Shown piece by piece: positions 42,514 through 52,100 of a stretch of 64,000 nt of DNA; position 1 is the stretch's first letter, and the number at the start of each line of letters is the position of its first letter. This DNA comes from HRBIN30 sp964534275 (GTDB lineage: Bacteria > Desulfobacterota > Binatia > HRBIN30), in the NCBI GenBank assembly GCA_964534275.1, contig CAZHQG010000004.1, positions 62,001-126,000 of the forward strand. Direction: 5' to 3'. The notes below the pieces were generated by a model. The model searched no databases and was not told the DNA's origin. It saw only the letters and a list, made by a program, of their open reading frames with translations. The translations under genes were made by a program, and so were the position numbers.

Positions 42514-43892
42514 GGAAGCAACTGTTCGAACTCTGCTGCAAGCTGCAGGAGCAAGTCCTCGCGGAACCGCGGCCCGACAAACTGAATGCCGACAGGGAGG
42601 CCGGAAGGGCTCCGCCCAGCGCGAAGCGAAATGGCCGGATGCCCGGAGAAGTTGAAAGGATAGGTGTACGCAATGGCTCCGCCGGGTGTGGCCACAGGCT
42701 CGCCATCGACCTCGAGTGGAATCGGCCCCTCAGCGGCAAACGGTTCTGCAGCAGTGGTCGGTGTCGCCAGAAGATCGAAACGAGCAAGCACGTTTTCGAA
42801 GCTCGCAACCAGCCGCTGCCGTAAACGCAAGACGTCGCCAAGGTCAGCCGGTCGAAGTTGCTTGGCTAGCTCGACGCCAATGCGGTAGCCGGGGTCCAGC
42901 AGGTCTTCGTCGTGAAAATGCGCCCCATGAAAGGCGTAATCCTCCACGGCCATGAGCCGAGCCCAGTCGAACACGATGTCCTCGAGCGTGAGTTCGATCC
43001 ATTCGATCCGGTGGCCTGCTTTCTCGAGAGCCGTGAGGGCAGATTCCACGGCAGCCTGCACCGACTTGGCTGGCCGCGCGTACCCGAGCGTGGGCGAGTA
43101 CGCGATCCGCAGCCGGGGCGGCTGCTGGCGGATCACCTCGCGGTACGAGTATCCAGGATGCGGCAAGGAAAAGGGGTCTTCCGGGTGAGGGCCGACCGTG
43201 ACATCGAGCCACAACGCAGCGTCTTCGACCGACCGGGTCAGCGGCCCGCTCACGATGCAGTGGGAAAACCGTAATGCATCCTCAGGACCCCACGGGATTC
43301 GTCCTTGCGAAGGTTTCAGACCCACAAGGCCCGTGAAGGCGGCTGGAATGCGCACAGAGCCGCCGCCATCGGAGGCAGTTGCCAGTGGAACGATGCCGCC
43401 TGCAATGGCGGCGGAAGAACCGCCACTGGAGCCGCCCGGCGTGCGCTCGAGATTCCAAGGGTTTCGCGTGGGTCCAAAAACCCGATTGTGGGTAAACGCG
43501 GTGTAGCCAAACTCAGGCGTGTTCGTCTTGCCCACGACGATCGCGCCAGCTTGCTTCAAACGTGCCACTTGAATGGTGTCGCGAGTGGCTACGCGGTCGC
43601 GAAACAGCAGGGAGCCGTGTGTCGTAGGCAAACCCACGGTATCTTCCAGGTCCTTGACACCGAGAGGCAGCCCGGCAAGCGGTCCGACTTCTTCCTTGCG
43701 GGCGAGCCGCTGCTCGACCGCACGCGCTTGTTCCATGAGGCGATCTGCAGGGTGGGTAGCGACAAACGCGTTTAGTTTCGGGTTTACTTGCTCGAGTTGC
43801 TGAAGCGTAAATTCCATCAACTGGGTCGGGGAGAGGTCTCCCCGCTGAATCGCACGAGCCAGGTCCGCAGCCGATGCAAAGCGCAAGTCCAT
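42486..43892 (-). CDS. amidase signature family enzyme
   Basis: About 468 residues. Ser-cisSer-Lys hydrolase: Lys in GLPLGVKDLEDTVGLPTTHGS, the Gly/Ser-rich GGSSGGSSAAIAGG with the cis-Ser and nucleophile, and TASDGGGSVRIPAAFTGLVGLKPS. GatB and GatC are not beside it, and the active-site pattern fits a general amidase rather than the tRNA amidotransferase subunit. ATG at 43892 after AAAGGA; the upstream 21 codons in the open frame are not used. Confidence 0.92.
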   Translation of the reverse strand: MDLRFASAADLARAIQRGDLSPTQLMEFTLQQLEQVNPKLNAFVATHPADRLMEQARAVEQRLARKEEVGPLAGLPLGVKDLEDTVGLPTTHGSLLFRDRVATRDTIQVARLKQAGAIVVGKTNTPEFGYTAFTHNRVFGPTRNPWNLERTPGGSSGGSSAAIAGGIVPLATASDGGGSVRIPAAFTGLVGLKPSQGRIPWGPEDALRFSHCIVSGPLTRSVEDAALWLDVTVGPHPEDPFSLPHPGYSYREVIRQQPPRLRIAYSPTLGYARPAKSVQAAVESALTALEKAGHRIEWIELTLEDIVFDWARLMAVEDYAFHGAHFHDEDLLDPGYRIGVELAKQLRPADLGDVLRLRQRLVASFENVLARFDLLATPTTAAEPFAAEGPIPLEVDGEPVATPGGAIAYTYPFNFSGHPAISLRAGRSPSGLPVGIQFVGPRFREDLLLQLAAEFEQLLPWAHDWPRL

Positions 43893-44147
43893 GGGCAAGA
43901 TCCTTTCGTTTTTGTCGTGGGTGTGTCGATAGTCACGAACCGTGGCCTCGTGCAAGAATCCCGGCCACGAGGCGGGCCACGGGCGGGGGAAAATCGGTGT
44001 CGTGGTCTAGCGGCATTTGCTCCCCCGGCTTCTCGGAGCCGGGTGTTTGCAGCTTGCCAGACTTCTCCTGCGGGTCCATGCGGGCATGCATTCGCGTGCA
44101 CTCGTTGGTAAGGTCGTAACCTTCGGGGCGCTCCCCTTCCGGGTGCG

Positions 44148-44819
44148 GTGCCGCTGGCCGGTGGCGAGGTGCGAGCACGGCTGTCCGAACTGGCAGCGAC
44201 AGTACGGTTGAGTGGCCGAGCACCCCGTGCTTTTTCCACTGGCGTGATTGTCATCGTGTACGGGTACGAAGGCTCGGGCGCTGGGCATTGGCAGCGCTGG
44301 CTGTACGGAGAATTGCAGAAGCGCGGCGTGCCGGTCAGTTTTCCCGAGCTGCCAGATCCTTCGTCGCCGCGGTGCGACGTTTGGGTAAGCGAACTCCGTA
44401 GTCTTGTGGAGAGGGCACCTGGTCCGGTGGTGTTCGTCGCGCACTCCTTGGGTTGCTGGGCGGTCGACCACTTTCTCGCGAGATGGGGTGCCAGGAAGAT
44501 TCACGCGGCCTTGTTGGTGGCACCGCCCTCGCCGTACTTGTTGTTCGAGCCGGTGCAAAGTTTTTTCCCGCCGCCACAGTCGGCTTTGGCGTGGCAGCCC
44601 ATTGCGCACCGGAGTTTGCTCGTTGGTTCGGACAACGATCCATACATCGACGCATCGGAGCTGGAATCCATCGGCCAGGGTCTAGGGCTCAGTGTGCGCG
44701 TGTTGCCGGGCGCTGGCCACATCAACATCGATGCCGGGTATGGTCCTTGGCCTTTCGCTCTCGAGTGGGCGCTTTCTGCTCAAGCGGCGGCAAGCCGCGA
44801 AGGCACCGAGGCGCTTTAG
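44148..44819 (+). CDS. RBBP9/YdeN-family alpha/beta hydrolase
   Basis: About 223 residues if the GTG at 44148 is right; the conserved part starts at GVIVIVYGYEGSGAGHWQRWL, so a GTG at 44244 is a real alternative. Nucleophile Ser in FVAHSLGCWAV, acid Asp in VGSDNDPYID, His in GAGHINIDAGYGPWP: the RBBP9/YdeN-type serine hydrolase triad. Cytosolic. Substrate unknown. Confidence 0.82.
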   Translation: MPLAGGEVRARLSELAATVRLSGRAPRAFSTGVIVIVYGYEGSGAGHWQRWLYGELQKRGVPVSFPELPDPSSPRCDVWVSELRSLVERAPGPVVFVAHSLGCWAVDHFLARWGARKIHAALLVAPPSPYLLFEPVQSFFPPPQSALAWQPIAHRSLLVGSDNDPYIDASELESIGQGLGLSVRVLPGAGHINIDAGYGPWPFALEWALSAQAAASREGTEAL

Positions 44820-44854
44820 GGAGCCCTGTGGATCCCGCAAAAAAATGCAGCGCT

Positions 44855-47653
44855 TCACGCGGTGGCTCTGGCGGGCGCGGAGGGTAGACGAGCCAGACGC
44901 CGGCGCCGGAGCAAGCGGCGCAAGCCTTTTTCCAGCTCCACAACGACTCCGATCGCGAATCCGGCCCCGCATGCTCGTAACCATGTTTCCAGGGGAATGG
45001 CAGCAGTGTGGAAGAACTGCTGCATGTGGGGCTCGTAGGTGAAAGCAATTTGCAACGCGATCATGGTCAGCACGCCAGCGTTCACCCAGTTATTCGTGAA
45101 CAACCCTTGCGTCAGGGGGGAGTCGGTGAGCGAGCGGCAGTTGTAAAGGTAGAACATTTCCGCGAGGACGAAGACATTGACCGCCGCGGTGCGGGCTTCT
45201 GCGATCGATGCTCCGGCTCCTAGCTCCCAAAGGAACAAGCCGAAGGCACCGGCGAGCATCAGCGTGGAGACGAGAACCATTCGTGCGAGCAGCAGCGGCG
45301 ACAGGATCGGAGCATCCGGAGAGCGTGGTGGCCGATGCATGATATCTCGTTCTTTCGGTTCGAAGGCGAGCATCATGCCAAGGCACACGGCGGTGACCAT
45401 GTTGATCCACAGCACCTGCACCGGCAGGATTGGCAGCAACGTGCCTGCCGCCAAGGCGGCAAGGAGCACGAGTCCCTCGCCCAAATTGGTCGGAAGGGTC
45501 CACACGAGGAACTTCGTCAGGTTGTCGAACACTGCCCGGCCTTCCTCCACAGCGGCCACGATCGAGCGAAAGTTGTCGTCCGCTAGCACCATGGCCGCGG
45601 CTTCTTTGGCCACTTCGGTGCCGCTTCCCATGGCAACGCCAATGTCCGCTTGTTTCAGTGCCGGAGCGTCATTCACGCCATCGCCAGTCATGGCGACGAC
45701 GTGCCTCCGGGCTTGAAGCCCGCGAACTAACAGGAGCTTTTGTTCTGGCGTCACCCGCGCGAATACGTGTGCCCGATCCACGAGTTGGGGTAACTCGGAG
45801 TCGCTCGTGGCCGCGAGTTCCTTGCCGGTGACGACCGTCGGCTCGACATCAGGTGCCCCCGTCAGCTGTAACCTCTTGGCAATCGCAGCGGCGGTGGCCG
45901 CATGGTCTCCGGTCACCATTTTCACGGCAATCCCCGCGTCGAGACACGAACGTACCGACGCCAACGCTTCCACGCGCGGCGGGTCGAACATGCCTTGCAA
46001 GCCGAGAAAAACGAGCTGGTCCACTGGAATTCCATGCAGCGATGGTAGGGCCTCGGGCCAGACACGCCGGGCGAACGCCAAGACGCGGAGTCCTTCAGCA
46101 GCGAGGCGTTCGGTGGCCCGAAGAATCTCTTCGCGATCCGTGGGCACCTCGTTGCCGTGTGCATCGAGCATCGTTGGCGACAGCTCGAGGAGTTTTTCCA
46201 CCGCACCTTTCACGTATAGAACCGTTCCGCCCGTGGGCAGCCGGTGCAGTGTTGCCATGAATTGCCGCTCCGACTCGAAGGGCACCGTATCGAGGCGCGG
46301 ATAGGCGCCTTGTAACCCCTCCGCGTCGAACCCTGCCTTGCGCGCACTCACCAGCAGTGCAGCCTCGGTGGGGTCGCCAATGACCACCCATCGGTCTTTG
46401 CGCTTTTCTAGACGGCTATCGTTGCACAGGACCCCGGCTCGCAAGCACTCGACCACGGCGTCCGAAAGTTGCGGGGGAGGCACTCCAAGCGTGCTAAGAA
46501 TCGCGCCTTCGGGGTCGTACCCGCTGCCCAAAACCTCGAACTGTTCCCCACCCGCCCAAATAGCGGCGACGGTCATTTGGTTTTCCGTGAGGGTGCCCGT
46601 TTTGTCCGAGCAAATCACCGTGGTGCTGCCGAGAGCTTCCACCGCAGGCATCCGGCGAATGATCGCGTTCCGCCGGGCCATCCGGCTCACCCCTAAGGCC
46701 AGAGTGATCGTCACTGCCGCAGGAAGACCTTCTGGGATCACAGCGACCGCAAGGGCCACGGCCGCAAGGAAAACCTCTCCGACAGGTTGCTCGCGCCACA
46801 AGCCGACCGCAAAGGTCAACCCGGCAAGGGCGAGGATGGCAACGGTGAGTGTTCGGCTAAAAGAGCGGATTCTCCGCAGGAGGGGCGTTTCCATCTCTTC
46901 GGTCGCGGCGACCAGCTGGTGAATCCGTCCCAGTTCCGTGCTCGCTCCGGTAGCAACCACGATTCCGGTAGCACGCCCGGCCACGACCAAGGTGCCGCAG
47001 TACGCCATGTTGGCACGATCGGCCAGCGCCGAGGCGGCATCGACTGTAGCGGCGTGTTTGAGCACTGGCAGCGACTCGCCCGTGAGCAGCGACTCGTCGA
47101 CCCGAAGCTCTTGCGTGGCGACGATGCGGAGGTCCGCGGGTACTTTGTCGCCCGGCTCGAGCAAAACCAGATCGCCCGGCACGACTTCCTCGGCGCTCAC
47201 GCGCTGTTTCTGGCCTCCTCGCACGACCGTGGCTTCCACGTGCAGGTACTGTTGTAAGGCTTCGAGGGCTTTTTCCGCGCGGGACTCCTGGACGAAGCCG
47301 ACGATGGCGTTGACGAGGATGACACCAAAGATCACGGTTGCGTCCGGAAACTCACCTAGCAGCAATGCAACCGCGCCAGCGGCGAGCAGGACGTAAATGA
47401 GCGGATTGTGGAACTGGAGCAGGAAGCGTTGCCATGGCTCCAGTCGGCGTGGTGGTGGCAAAACGTTGCGCCCGAATCGGGAGAGTCGTTGACGAACCTC
47501 GGCGGGGTCGAGACCGTACCTGCTGTCGGTTCCGAGCAGGATGAGTAATTCTGCAATCGAGAGCGCGTGGGCTGCTAGTGGGGCGCTCAGGGGATCGCTT
47601 GTTGTTGGTGGCTCTTCTCGCGCCGCCGCCTGGGTGTGCTCCTGCTCCGTCAC
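44855..47653 (-). CDS. P2-type cation-transporting ATPase
   Basis: 932 residues, GTG start with AAAGGAG eight bases upstream. Motifs: TGES (A domain), PEGLPAAV in TM4, phosphorylated Asp in CSDKTGTLTENQ, and TGDGVNDAPALKQADIGVAMG. An N-terminal cation ATPase domain and C-terminal TM7-10 are present, so it is complete. TM5 keeps Asn and Glu (TNLGEGL), but TM6 reads NMVTAV where Ca pumps have an Asp (NLVTDG), so ion specificity may differ from calcium. Stop of the FemAB gene is three bases before it. Confidence 0.9.
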   Translation of the reverse strand: MTEQEHTQAAAREEPPTTSDPLSAPLAAHALSIAELLILLGTDSRYGLDPAEVRQRLSRFGRNVLPPPRRLEPWQRFLLQFHNPLIYVLLAAGAVALLLGEFPDATVIFGVILVNAIVGFVQESRAEKALEALQQYLHVEATVVRGGQKQRVSAEEVVPGDLVLLEPGDKVPADLRIVATQELRVDESLLTGESLPVLKHAATVDAASALADRANMAYCGTLVVAGRATGIVVATGASTELGRIHQLVAATEEMETPLLRRIRSFSRTLTVAILALAGLTFAVGLWREQPVGEVFLAAVALAVAVIPEGLPAAVTITLALGVSRMARRNAIIRRMPAVEALGSTTVICSDKTGTLTENQMTVAAIWAGGEQFEVLGSGYDPEGAILSTLGVPPPQLSDAVVECLRAGVLCNDSRLEKRKDRWVVIGDPTEAALLVSARKAGFDAEGLQGAYPRLDTVPFESERQFMATLHRLPTGGTVLYVKGAVEKLLELSPTMLDAHGNEVPTDREEILRATERLAAEGLRVLAFARRVWPEALPSLHGIPVDQLVFLGLQGMFDPPRVEALASVRSCLDAGIAVKMVTGDHAATAAAIAKRLQLTGAPDVEPTVVTGKELAATSDSELPQLVDRAHVFARVTPEQKLLLVRGLQARRHVVAMTGDGVNDAPALKQADIGVAMGSGTEVAKEAAAMVLADDNFRSIVAAVEEGRAVFDNLTKFLVWTLPTNLGEGLVLLAALAAGTLLPILPVQVLWINMVTAVCLGMMLAFEPKERDIMHRPPRSPDAPILSPLLLARMVLVSTLMLAGAFGLFLWELGAGASIAEARTAAVNVFVLAEMFYLYNCRSLTDSPLTQGLFTNNWVNAGVLTMIALQIAFTYEPHMQQFFHTAAIPLETWLRACGAGFAIGVVVELEKGLRRLLRRRRLARLPSAPARATA

Positions 47654-47656
47654 GAC

Positions 47657-48679
47657 TTAGCTCCTTTTGCTCAGAACATACCGAATGGCACGACCTGCAG
47701 GCGCCAGTAAAGCGTAGGCTCGCCGAGCGAGAGCTACCCAGGGCGACAGCGCTCGGTAGCAGTACGTGTAAGGCGCCTCTTCGGGCCCAAAGGTGCGCTT
47801 GAAGCGGGCAACTCCGGCGATCCCAGCGCCGACCATGTCGTACTGTACCAGCCCCGCCTGGCAGGCCCAGCGGATCACTTCCCAGTGCAACAAGTTGTTC
47901 GGTCGCAAAGCCTGGCCTTCCGAAAGGCTCACGCCATCGAGGTAGTACACCGTGCGCTGGTCGTAGGGGAAAATCCCCGCCGCCAGGATTGTTCCGTCGT
48001 GCCGAGCCACCAGGACCTTGGCCAGGTCGGCGCCCTCGAGCGCACGCGCCATTTGTTCGTAATCCTCCCGGCTGAGAGGTGGCGGGCGGTGGTACTTTGC
48101 AAACACCTGTTCGGCCATCGCGAAATAGTCGTCCACAATGTCTCGCAGCGCGACTTCTTCCACCACGACGCCACTATTTTGAGCTTTGCGCACCGCTCGT
48201 CGACAAGCGGGCTCCAGGCGATTCGACCACAAGTCGTCGGGCCCGCTTTGCAGGTCGAGGATGAACGTACTGCGGGGCTCGAAAGAAAAGGCGGGCTCGG
48301 AAAGCTCGGATGGGGGCACGTGTGCCTGACAGCGAAACTCGACGTACGCGGCTCCTTGGCGACGGGCTTCGGATGCGGCCGCCGCGAGCGCCGCTGGGAG
48401 CAAATCTCGGGACACTGCTGGGCCGAGATAGGGCGCGGCGGCTTGTGGAGGCGGGCAGGCGGCAATCCTGACGGGCCCCCGCCGGAAGAAAAACAGCGGA
48501 CACACGCCGACAACGTTTCCGCGCTGGTGCACTTCGTACAGGCGCAACTCGCTGTGGCTGAGCGCCGCCACTAAGTGCAGCCACGCTTGTCGATGAAATA
48601 CCGTGGCCGACTCCTGCTGGCGCAGCAGCTCTTCCCAGCGATTGCTTTCTGCGCACGGCACCAGCTCCAGTTTGTGCAT
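47657..48679 (-). CDS. FemAB/GNAT-fold acyl- or aminoacyltransferase
   Basis: 340 residues. The pattern ESATVFHRQAWLHLV ... PLFFFRRGPVRI ... FILDLQSGPDDLWSNRL ... AVRKAQNSGVVVEEV ... VARHDGTILAAGIFPYDQRTVYYLDGVS ... NNLLHWEVIRWA is that of the BioF2-like/FemAB double-GNAT proteins. Members transfer amino acids to peptidoglycan precursors or modify exopolysaccharide; the acceptor cannot be told here. Upstream gene of a two-gene minus unit with the P-type ATPase. Confidence 0.85.
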   Translation of the reverse strand: MHKLELVPCAESNRWEELLRQQESATVFHRQAWLHLVAALSHSELRLYEVHQRGNVVGVCPLFFFRRGPVRIAACPPPQAAAPYLGPAVSRDLLPAALAAAASEARRQGAAYVEFRCQAHVPPSELSEPAFSFEPRSTFILDLQSGPDDLWSNRLEPACRRAVRKAQNSGVVVEEVALRDIVDDYFAMAEQVFAKYHRPPPLSREDYEQMARALEGADLAKVLVARHDGTILAAGIFPYDQRTVYYLDGVSLSEGQALRPNNLLHWEVIRWACQAGLVQYDMVGAGIAGVARFKRTFGPEEAPYTYCYRALSPWVALARRAYALLAPAGRAIRYVLSKRS

Positions 48680-49323
48680 GGCTCGCGCTCATAACTGCGG
48701 AGAGGCGGTGCGGCTAGCCCGGAGATTTCTCACCGATGCAGTTTGCATGGCGTTGAAGGATAGGAAGGCCGCAGCTCAGCGGCGAACGAGGCCTGCAGAA
48801 ATGGTGCGTTCTGCGGCCGCAGCGCCAGGACGACGCACCGCGTCGCCCCCAGGTGCCCGTGAGCGTGCATGGTCAGCGAGCGCAGCGGCGCAACGACACC
48901 ACGCCGGTGTGTTTTGCGGACACGTTTGCCGGGGAGCACGTATTTGCCAATGGCTCGTTGTTGTTCCGCGGCATACGGCGCTAAGCGCAGTGGCTCCCGA
49001 CCCCTGATGTTGCATTGCAGTACGGCCTGCGGAAGGAGCTAGCCGGGGTTTGTAACCGACGCAGTTTGTGGGGCGGTCAAGGGTCGGTAAGGGCGGTTCG
49101 CTGGAAAGACGCCTGTAAAACCGGGAAAGCCGGTCTTCGAGGGCCGTGCTGGGCATCTTGGGCTGTGGTTTGCCGCCGAAAGTCACACCGGACCGGGCGG
49201 CTACGCTGGGTGCGTAGATACTTCTCCTGCTCGGTTACGTTTCAGTGGCACAAGGTGGGCAGCGCCGCTGCGCTTCCGCGGGGTATGCGACCATCCGAGT
49301 GCGCAGACGGCCACAGCCCAAAA
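48680..49323. other. intergenic region, nothing recognised
   Basis: 644 bases. Several overlapping frames without recognisable domains. A 13-base near-repeat (CCGATGCAGTTTG at 48732 and CCGACGCAGTTTG about 330 bases on) is probably chance. No terminator or tRNA seen. Confidence 0.45.
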
Positions 49324-50583
49324 TCACTTGTGGTGTCCCGAAGAGGAGTCTGCCCGTTTTAACGGAATGGACACCTCGAAGCGGCTGCCTTGGCCCGGCT
49401 GCGAGTGGACGGTCACCTCACCGCCATGGGCTCGCGCAATACGTCGAACAATGTACAGCCCGAGCCCGGATCGGTTTTGCTGTTCCGATGGTGCTGCCCC
49501 ACTCAGGAAAGCGTCAAACAAGTGGGGAAGCAGCGAACTCGGGACCCCCTCGCCGTTGTCGGTCACGGACCACACCACTTGATCGCCCCGCTGCTCGCAG
49601 CCCAAGACTACGCGGCCACCTCGTGGGGTGTGGCGCAGCGCGTTGTGGAGCAAATTTGCCAAGGCCCGCTCGAGCAAATGACTGTCTGCGAGGCAGTCGG
49701 GCGGAGGGGCGGTGGTGTCGAGCTCCAAAACAACGCCTTGGCTGGCTGCCGCGTCGGCAAACCAATCCATCAACAGGCGGAGCAGCTCTGCGGGAACGAC
49801 CTTTTCGGCTCGCGAGACGAGAGGCCGAGCCTCTCCAGCCGCAGTGTCCAGGACGTCCGCAATCAAATCGGAGCTCTTGCGCGCCAGAAAGCGAATGCGG
49901 TGCGCATGTGTCTTGCTCGAGGAATCTGCCTCCGCGGCGATAAAGTCGGCGTACCCGTAGATCGCGTTCAACGGGTTCTTCAGATCGTGCGACAGCGCGG
50001 CGAGGGCTTCCACGCGGAGAGCGTGGGCCTGGCGGAGCCTCCTTCGCACGAGGCTGAGGAGGAAGCTCAGCAAGGCGCAAACCACCGCGAGATACACGCT
50101 CACCATGAGTGCGGTGGCCATCTGGCGATCAGGGGGGCGCCGGTAGGCAACATGGTGAGGAAGCCACTCCCAGTATTCCCCCACGACCATGCCGGTGTAC
50201 GAGAGAATGGCCAGCATCGTCAGGAGAACCGCCGCACGCTCGGATACCAGCAATCCGCCCAGTAAAATCAACACGCTGTACAAAATCGGCCCGCTCGTTT
50301 GGTCGGCACCCCCACCCAGGTGGATGGCAACTGTGAGCACGATCACGTCGACCGCCAGCGACGCGAACATCCACGAGTGGGATGGTGGCTGATTTTGCAG
50401 CGCAATCCATGCGGTGGGCGCAATGGATAAGCTCATCGCGATACTAATCTCGGCTGCCAAAGTACTGGGCGAAACCCACAGTTTGAGCACCCAGAGGATT
50501 CCAATAATGCCAAGCAGCAATGCCAACTTGGCTCGGAATACCCGTAAAGCATCCGATTCGTTGGCCAGCGTCTCCGCGGTCAT
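49324..50583 (-). CDS. membrane sensor histidine kinase (orphan)
   Basis: 419 residues from the ATG at 50583. Five or six TM segments occupy residues ~17-180 with short loops, so no large external sensor domain; it may sense within the membrane. Kinase core: His199 in AALSHDLKNPLNAIYGYADFI, N-box LANLLHNALRHTP, DNGEGV and SGLGLYIVRRIARAHGG. The open frame reaches 50832 but would overlap the divergent SDR promoter region. No response regulator is adjacent. Confidence 0.88.
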   Translation of the reverse strand: MTAETLANESDALRVFRAKLALLLGIIGILWVLKLWVSPSTLAAEISIAMSLSIAPTAWIALQNQPPSHSWMFASLAVDVIVLTVAIHLGGGADQTSGPILYSVLILLGGLLVSERAAVLLTMLAILSYTGMVVGEYWEWLPHHVAYRRPPDRQMATALMVSVYLAVVCALLSFLLSLVRRRLRQAHALRVEALAALSHDLKNPLNAIYGYADFIAAEADSSSKTHAHRIRFLARKSSDLIADVLDTAAGEARPLVSRAEKVVPAELLRLLMDWFADAAASQGVVLELDTTAPPPDCLADSHLLERALANLLHNALRHTPRGGRVVLGCEQRGDQVVWSVTDNGEGVPSSLLPHLFDAFLSGAAPSEQQNRSGLGLYIVRRIARAHGGEVTVHSQPGQGSRFEVSIPLKRADSSSGHHK

Positions 50584-50731
50584 AAAGTGTGCCCGTTGGC
50601 GACGATCATGTCCGCTCGGAACGAAGTTTTGCAAGCGTAAACGTGCGGTTGACAGAGCGACGCGTCGGGCCCCTTGACTTCCCCGCAACTTTTTCGTCGC
50701 TGGAGAAAGCTCGTCGTGAAAGGAGATGTTC

Positions 50732-51523
50732 ATGGGTCGGTTCGATGGGAAAGTTGCGTTTGTGACTGGCGGAGGAAGCGGCATTGGTTTGGCGTGCGCG
50801 AAGGCAATTGCTCGAGACGGCGGATTGGTCATGCTGGCGGGCCGCCGCGAAGAGGTGCTACGGGAGGCTGGGGAGGCGATCGGTCCTTCCGCCCGTTGGC
50901 GGCGGTGCGATGTAACCTCGCTCGAGGAGGTCGAAGCCGCAGTAGCAGCCGCTCAAGAGGAGCTTGGGCCGGTTCGATTGGCGGTCAACTCCGCAGGCTC
51001 AGCCACAATTGGTTCGGTGCTGAACGCGCGGCCGGAAGAATTTCACCACACAGTCGATACCAATTTGTTTGGAGTCTACCGGTGTATGCGGGCGGAAGCG
51101 CGAGCGATGAAGGCAGCGGGCGGCGGGAGCATCGTCAACATCAGCTCCATCGCGAGCGTGCTCACCCATCGCAGCATGACCGCGTACTGCGTCTCCAAGG
51201 CCGCGGTCAATATGTTGACGCGTTGCGCAGCGGATGACCTGGGAGAGTTTGGCATTCGGGTGAACGCGGTGCTGCCGAGCTTGGTCGATACCGACCTGGC
51301 CGCGCCTCTCGTGCACACGCCGGAAGCACGCGAAGATTACTTGCGGTGCATGCCCGTGGCTCGCATTGGGAGGCCAGACGACGTGGCCAACCTTGTAGCG
51401 TTCCTGCTGAGCGAAGAGGCAAGCTGGATCACTGGGCAGTGTATCGCGGTGGATGGCGGCCACACGTTACGGCGTGGTCCGAACCTGGTAGAACTCTTTC
51501 GGCATTTGTTACCGCCGGAGTGA
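50732..51523 (+). CDS. short-chain dehydrogenase/reductase
   Basis: 263 residues, NAD(P)-dependent oxidoreductase. TGGGSGIG cofactor loop, NSAG, catalytic Ser in NISSIASV and the YxxxK motif in TAYCVSKAAVN; C-terminal VDGGHTLRRG closes the substrate pocket. The start is the ATG at 50732, with AAAGGAG six bases upstream; an ATG two codons earlier sits too close to it. Substrate unknown. Divergent from the sensor kinase. Confidence 0.93.
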   Translation: MGRFDGKVAFVTGGGSGIGLACAKAIARDGGLVMLAGRREEVLREAGEAIGPSARWRRCDVTSLEEVEAAVAAAQEELGPVRLAVNSAGSATIGSVLNARPEEFHHTVDTNLFGVYRCMRAEARAMKAAGGGSIVNISSIASVLTHRSMTAYCVSKAAVNMLTRCAADDLGEFGIRVNAVLPSLVDTDLAAPLVHTPEAREDYLRCMPVARIGRPDDVANLVAFLLSEEASWITGQCIAVDGGHTLRRGPNLVELFRHLLPPE

Positions 51524-51569
51524 AAAGCCCTGAGTGTCGTGCGCGGAGACGAAACGCTCGGCGTCACGG

Positions 51570-52046
51570 TTACGCTTCGCGTGCTGCCTGGATGGCAGCC
51601 AGTACTTGTGCGGGATGTTTCTCGGCGTTGGCAACTTTGGCCCAATGTTTCTTGACCTTGCCGTCCGGACCAATCCACACCGTCGAGCGGATAACGCCAA
51701 CGGTTTTTTTGCCGTACATCGTTTTCTCCCCGTACGCACCGTACTTTTTCATCACCTTAAACCCAGGGTCGCTGAGCAAGGGGAACGGCAGCTTGTACTT
51801 GCGGATAAACTTTTGGTGCGATTCGGCATCGTCGGCAGACACACCGACAACAGCCACGCCGAGCTTTTGCAATTCCTTCCATGCATCGCGAAACCCGCAC
51901 GCTTCCTTGGTGCACCCCGGGGTATCGTCTTTCGGGTAGAAGTACAGGACAAGATCTTTGCCGGCGAAATCGTGTAGCGACACCTCACGCCCCTCGGCGT
52001 CGGTAAGGGTGAAGTCGGGTGCGGGTTTGCCTTCTTGAATGGCCAT
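51570..52046 (-). CDS. bcp: thioredoxin-dependent peroxiredoxin (BCP type)
   Basis: 158 residues. Peroxidatic Cys45 and Cys50 in DDTPGCTKEACGFRD match the E. coli Bcp pair; PAPDFTLTDAEG, LVLYFYPKDDTPGC and RSTVWIGPDGKV complete the family pattern. The ATG at 52046 has GGAGG seven bases upstream. Reduces peroxides and lipid hydroperoxides in the cytosol. On the minus strand downstream of the namZ-like gene. Confidence 0.95.
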   Translation of the reverse strand: MAIQEGKPAPDFTLTDAEGREVSLHDFAGKDLVLYFYPKDDTPGCTKEACGFRDAWKELQKLGVAVVGVSADDAESHQKFIRKYKLPFPLLSDPGFKVMKKYGAYGEKTMYGKKTVGVIRSTVWIGPDGKVKKHWAKVANAEKHPAQVLAAIQAAREA

Positions 52047-52100
52047 AGCTCGTCCTCCGTACGTTCGTGCTGATTTTTGCTGCCACAACCGAAGAAGGAA

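Noticed and set aside
48730..49186. Open frames in the 644-base gap
   Set aside because: No domain, no ribosome site, and competing frames on both strands.
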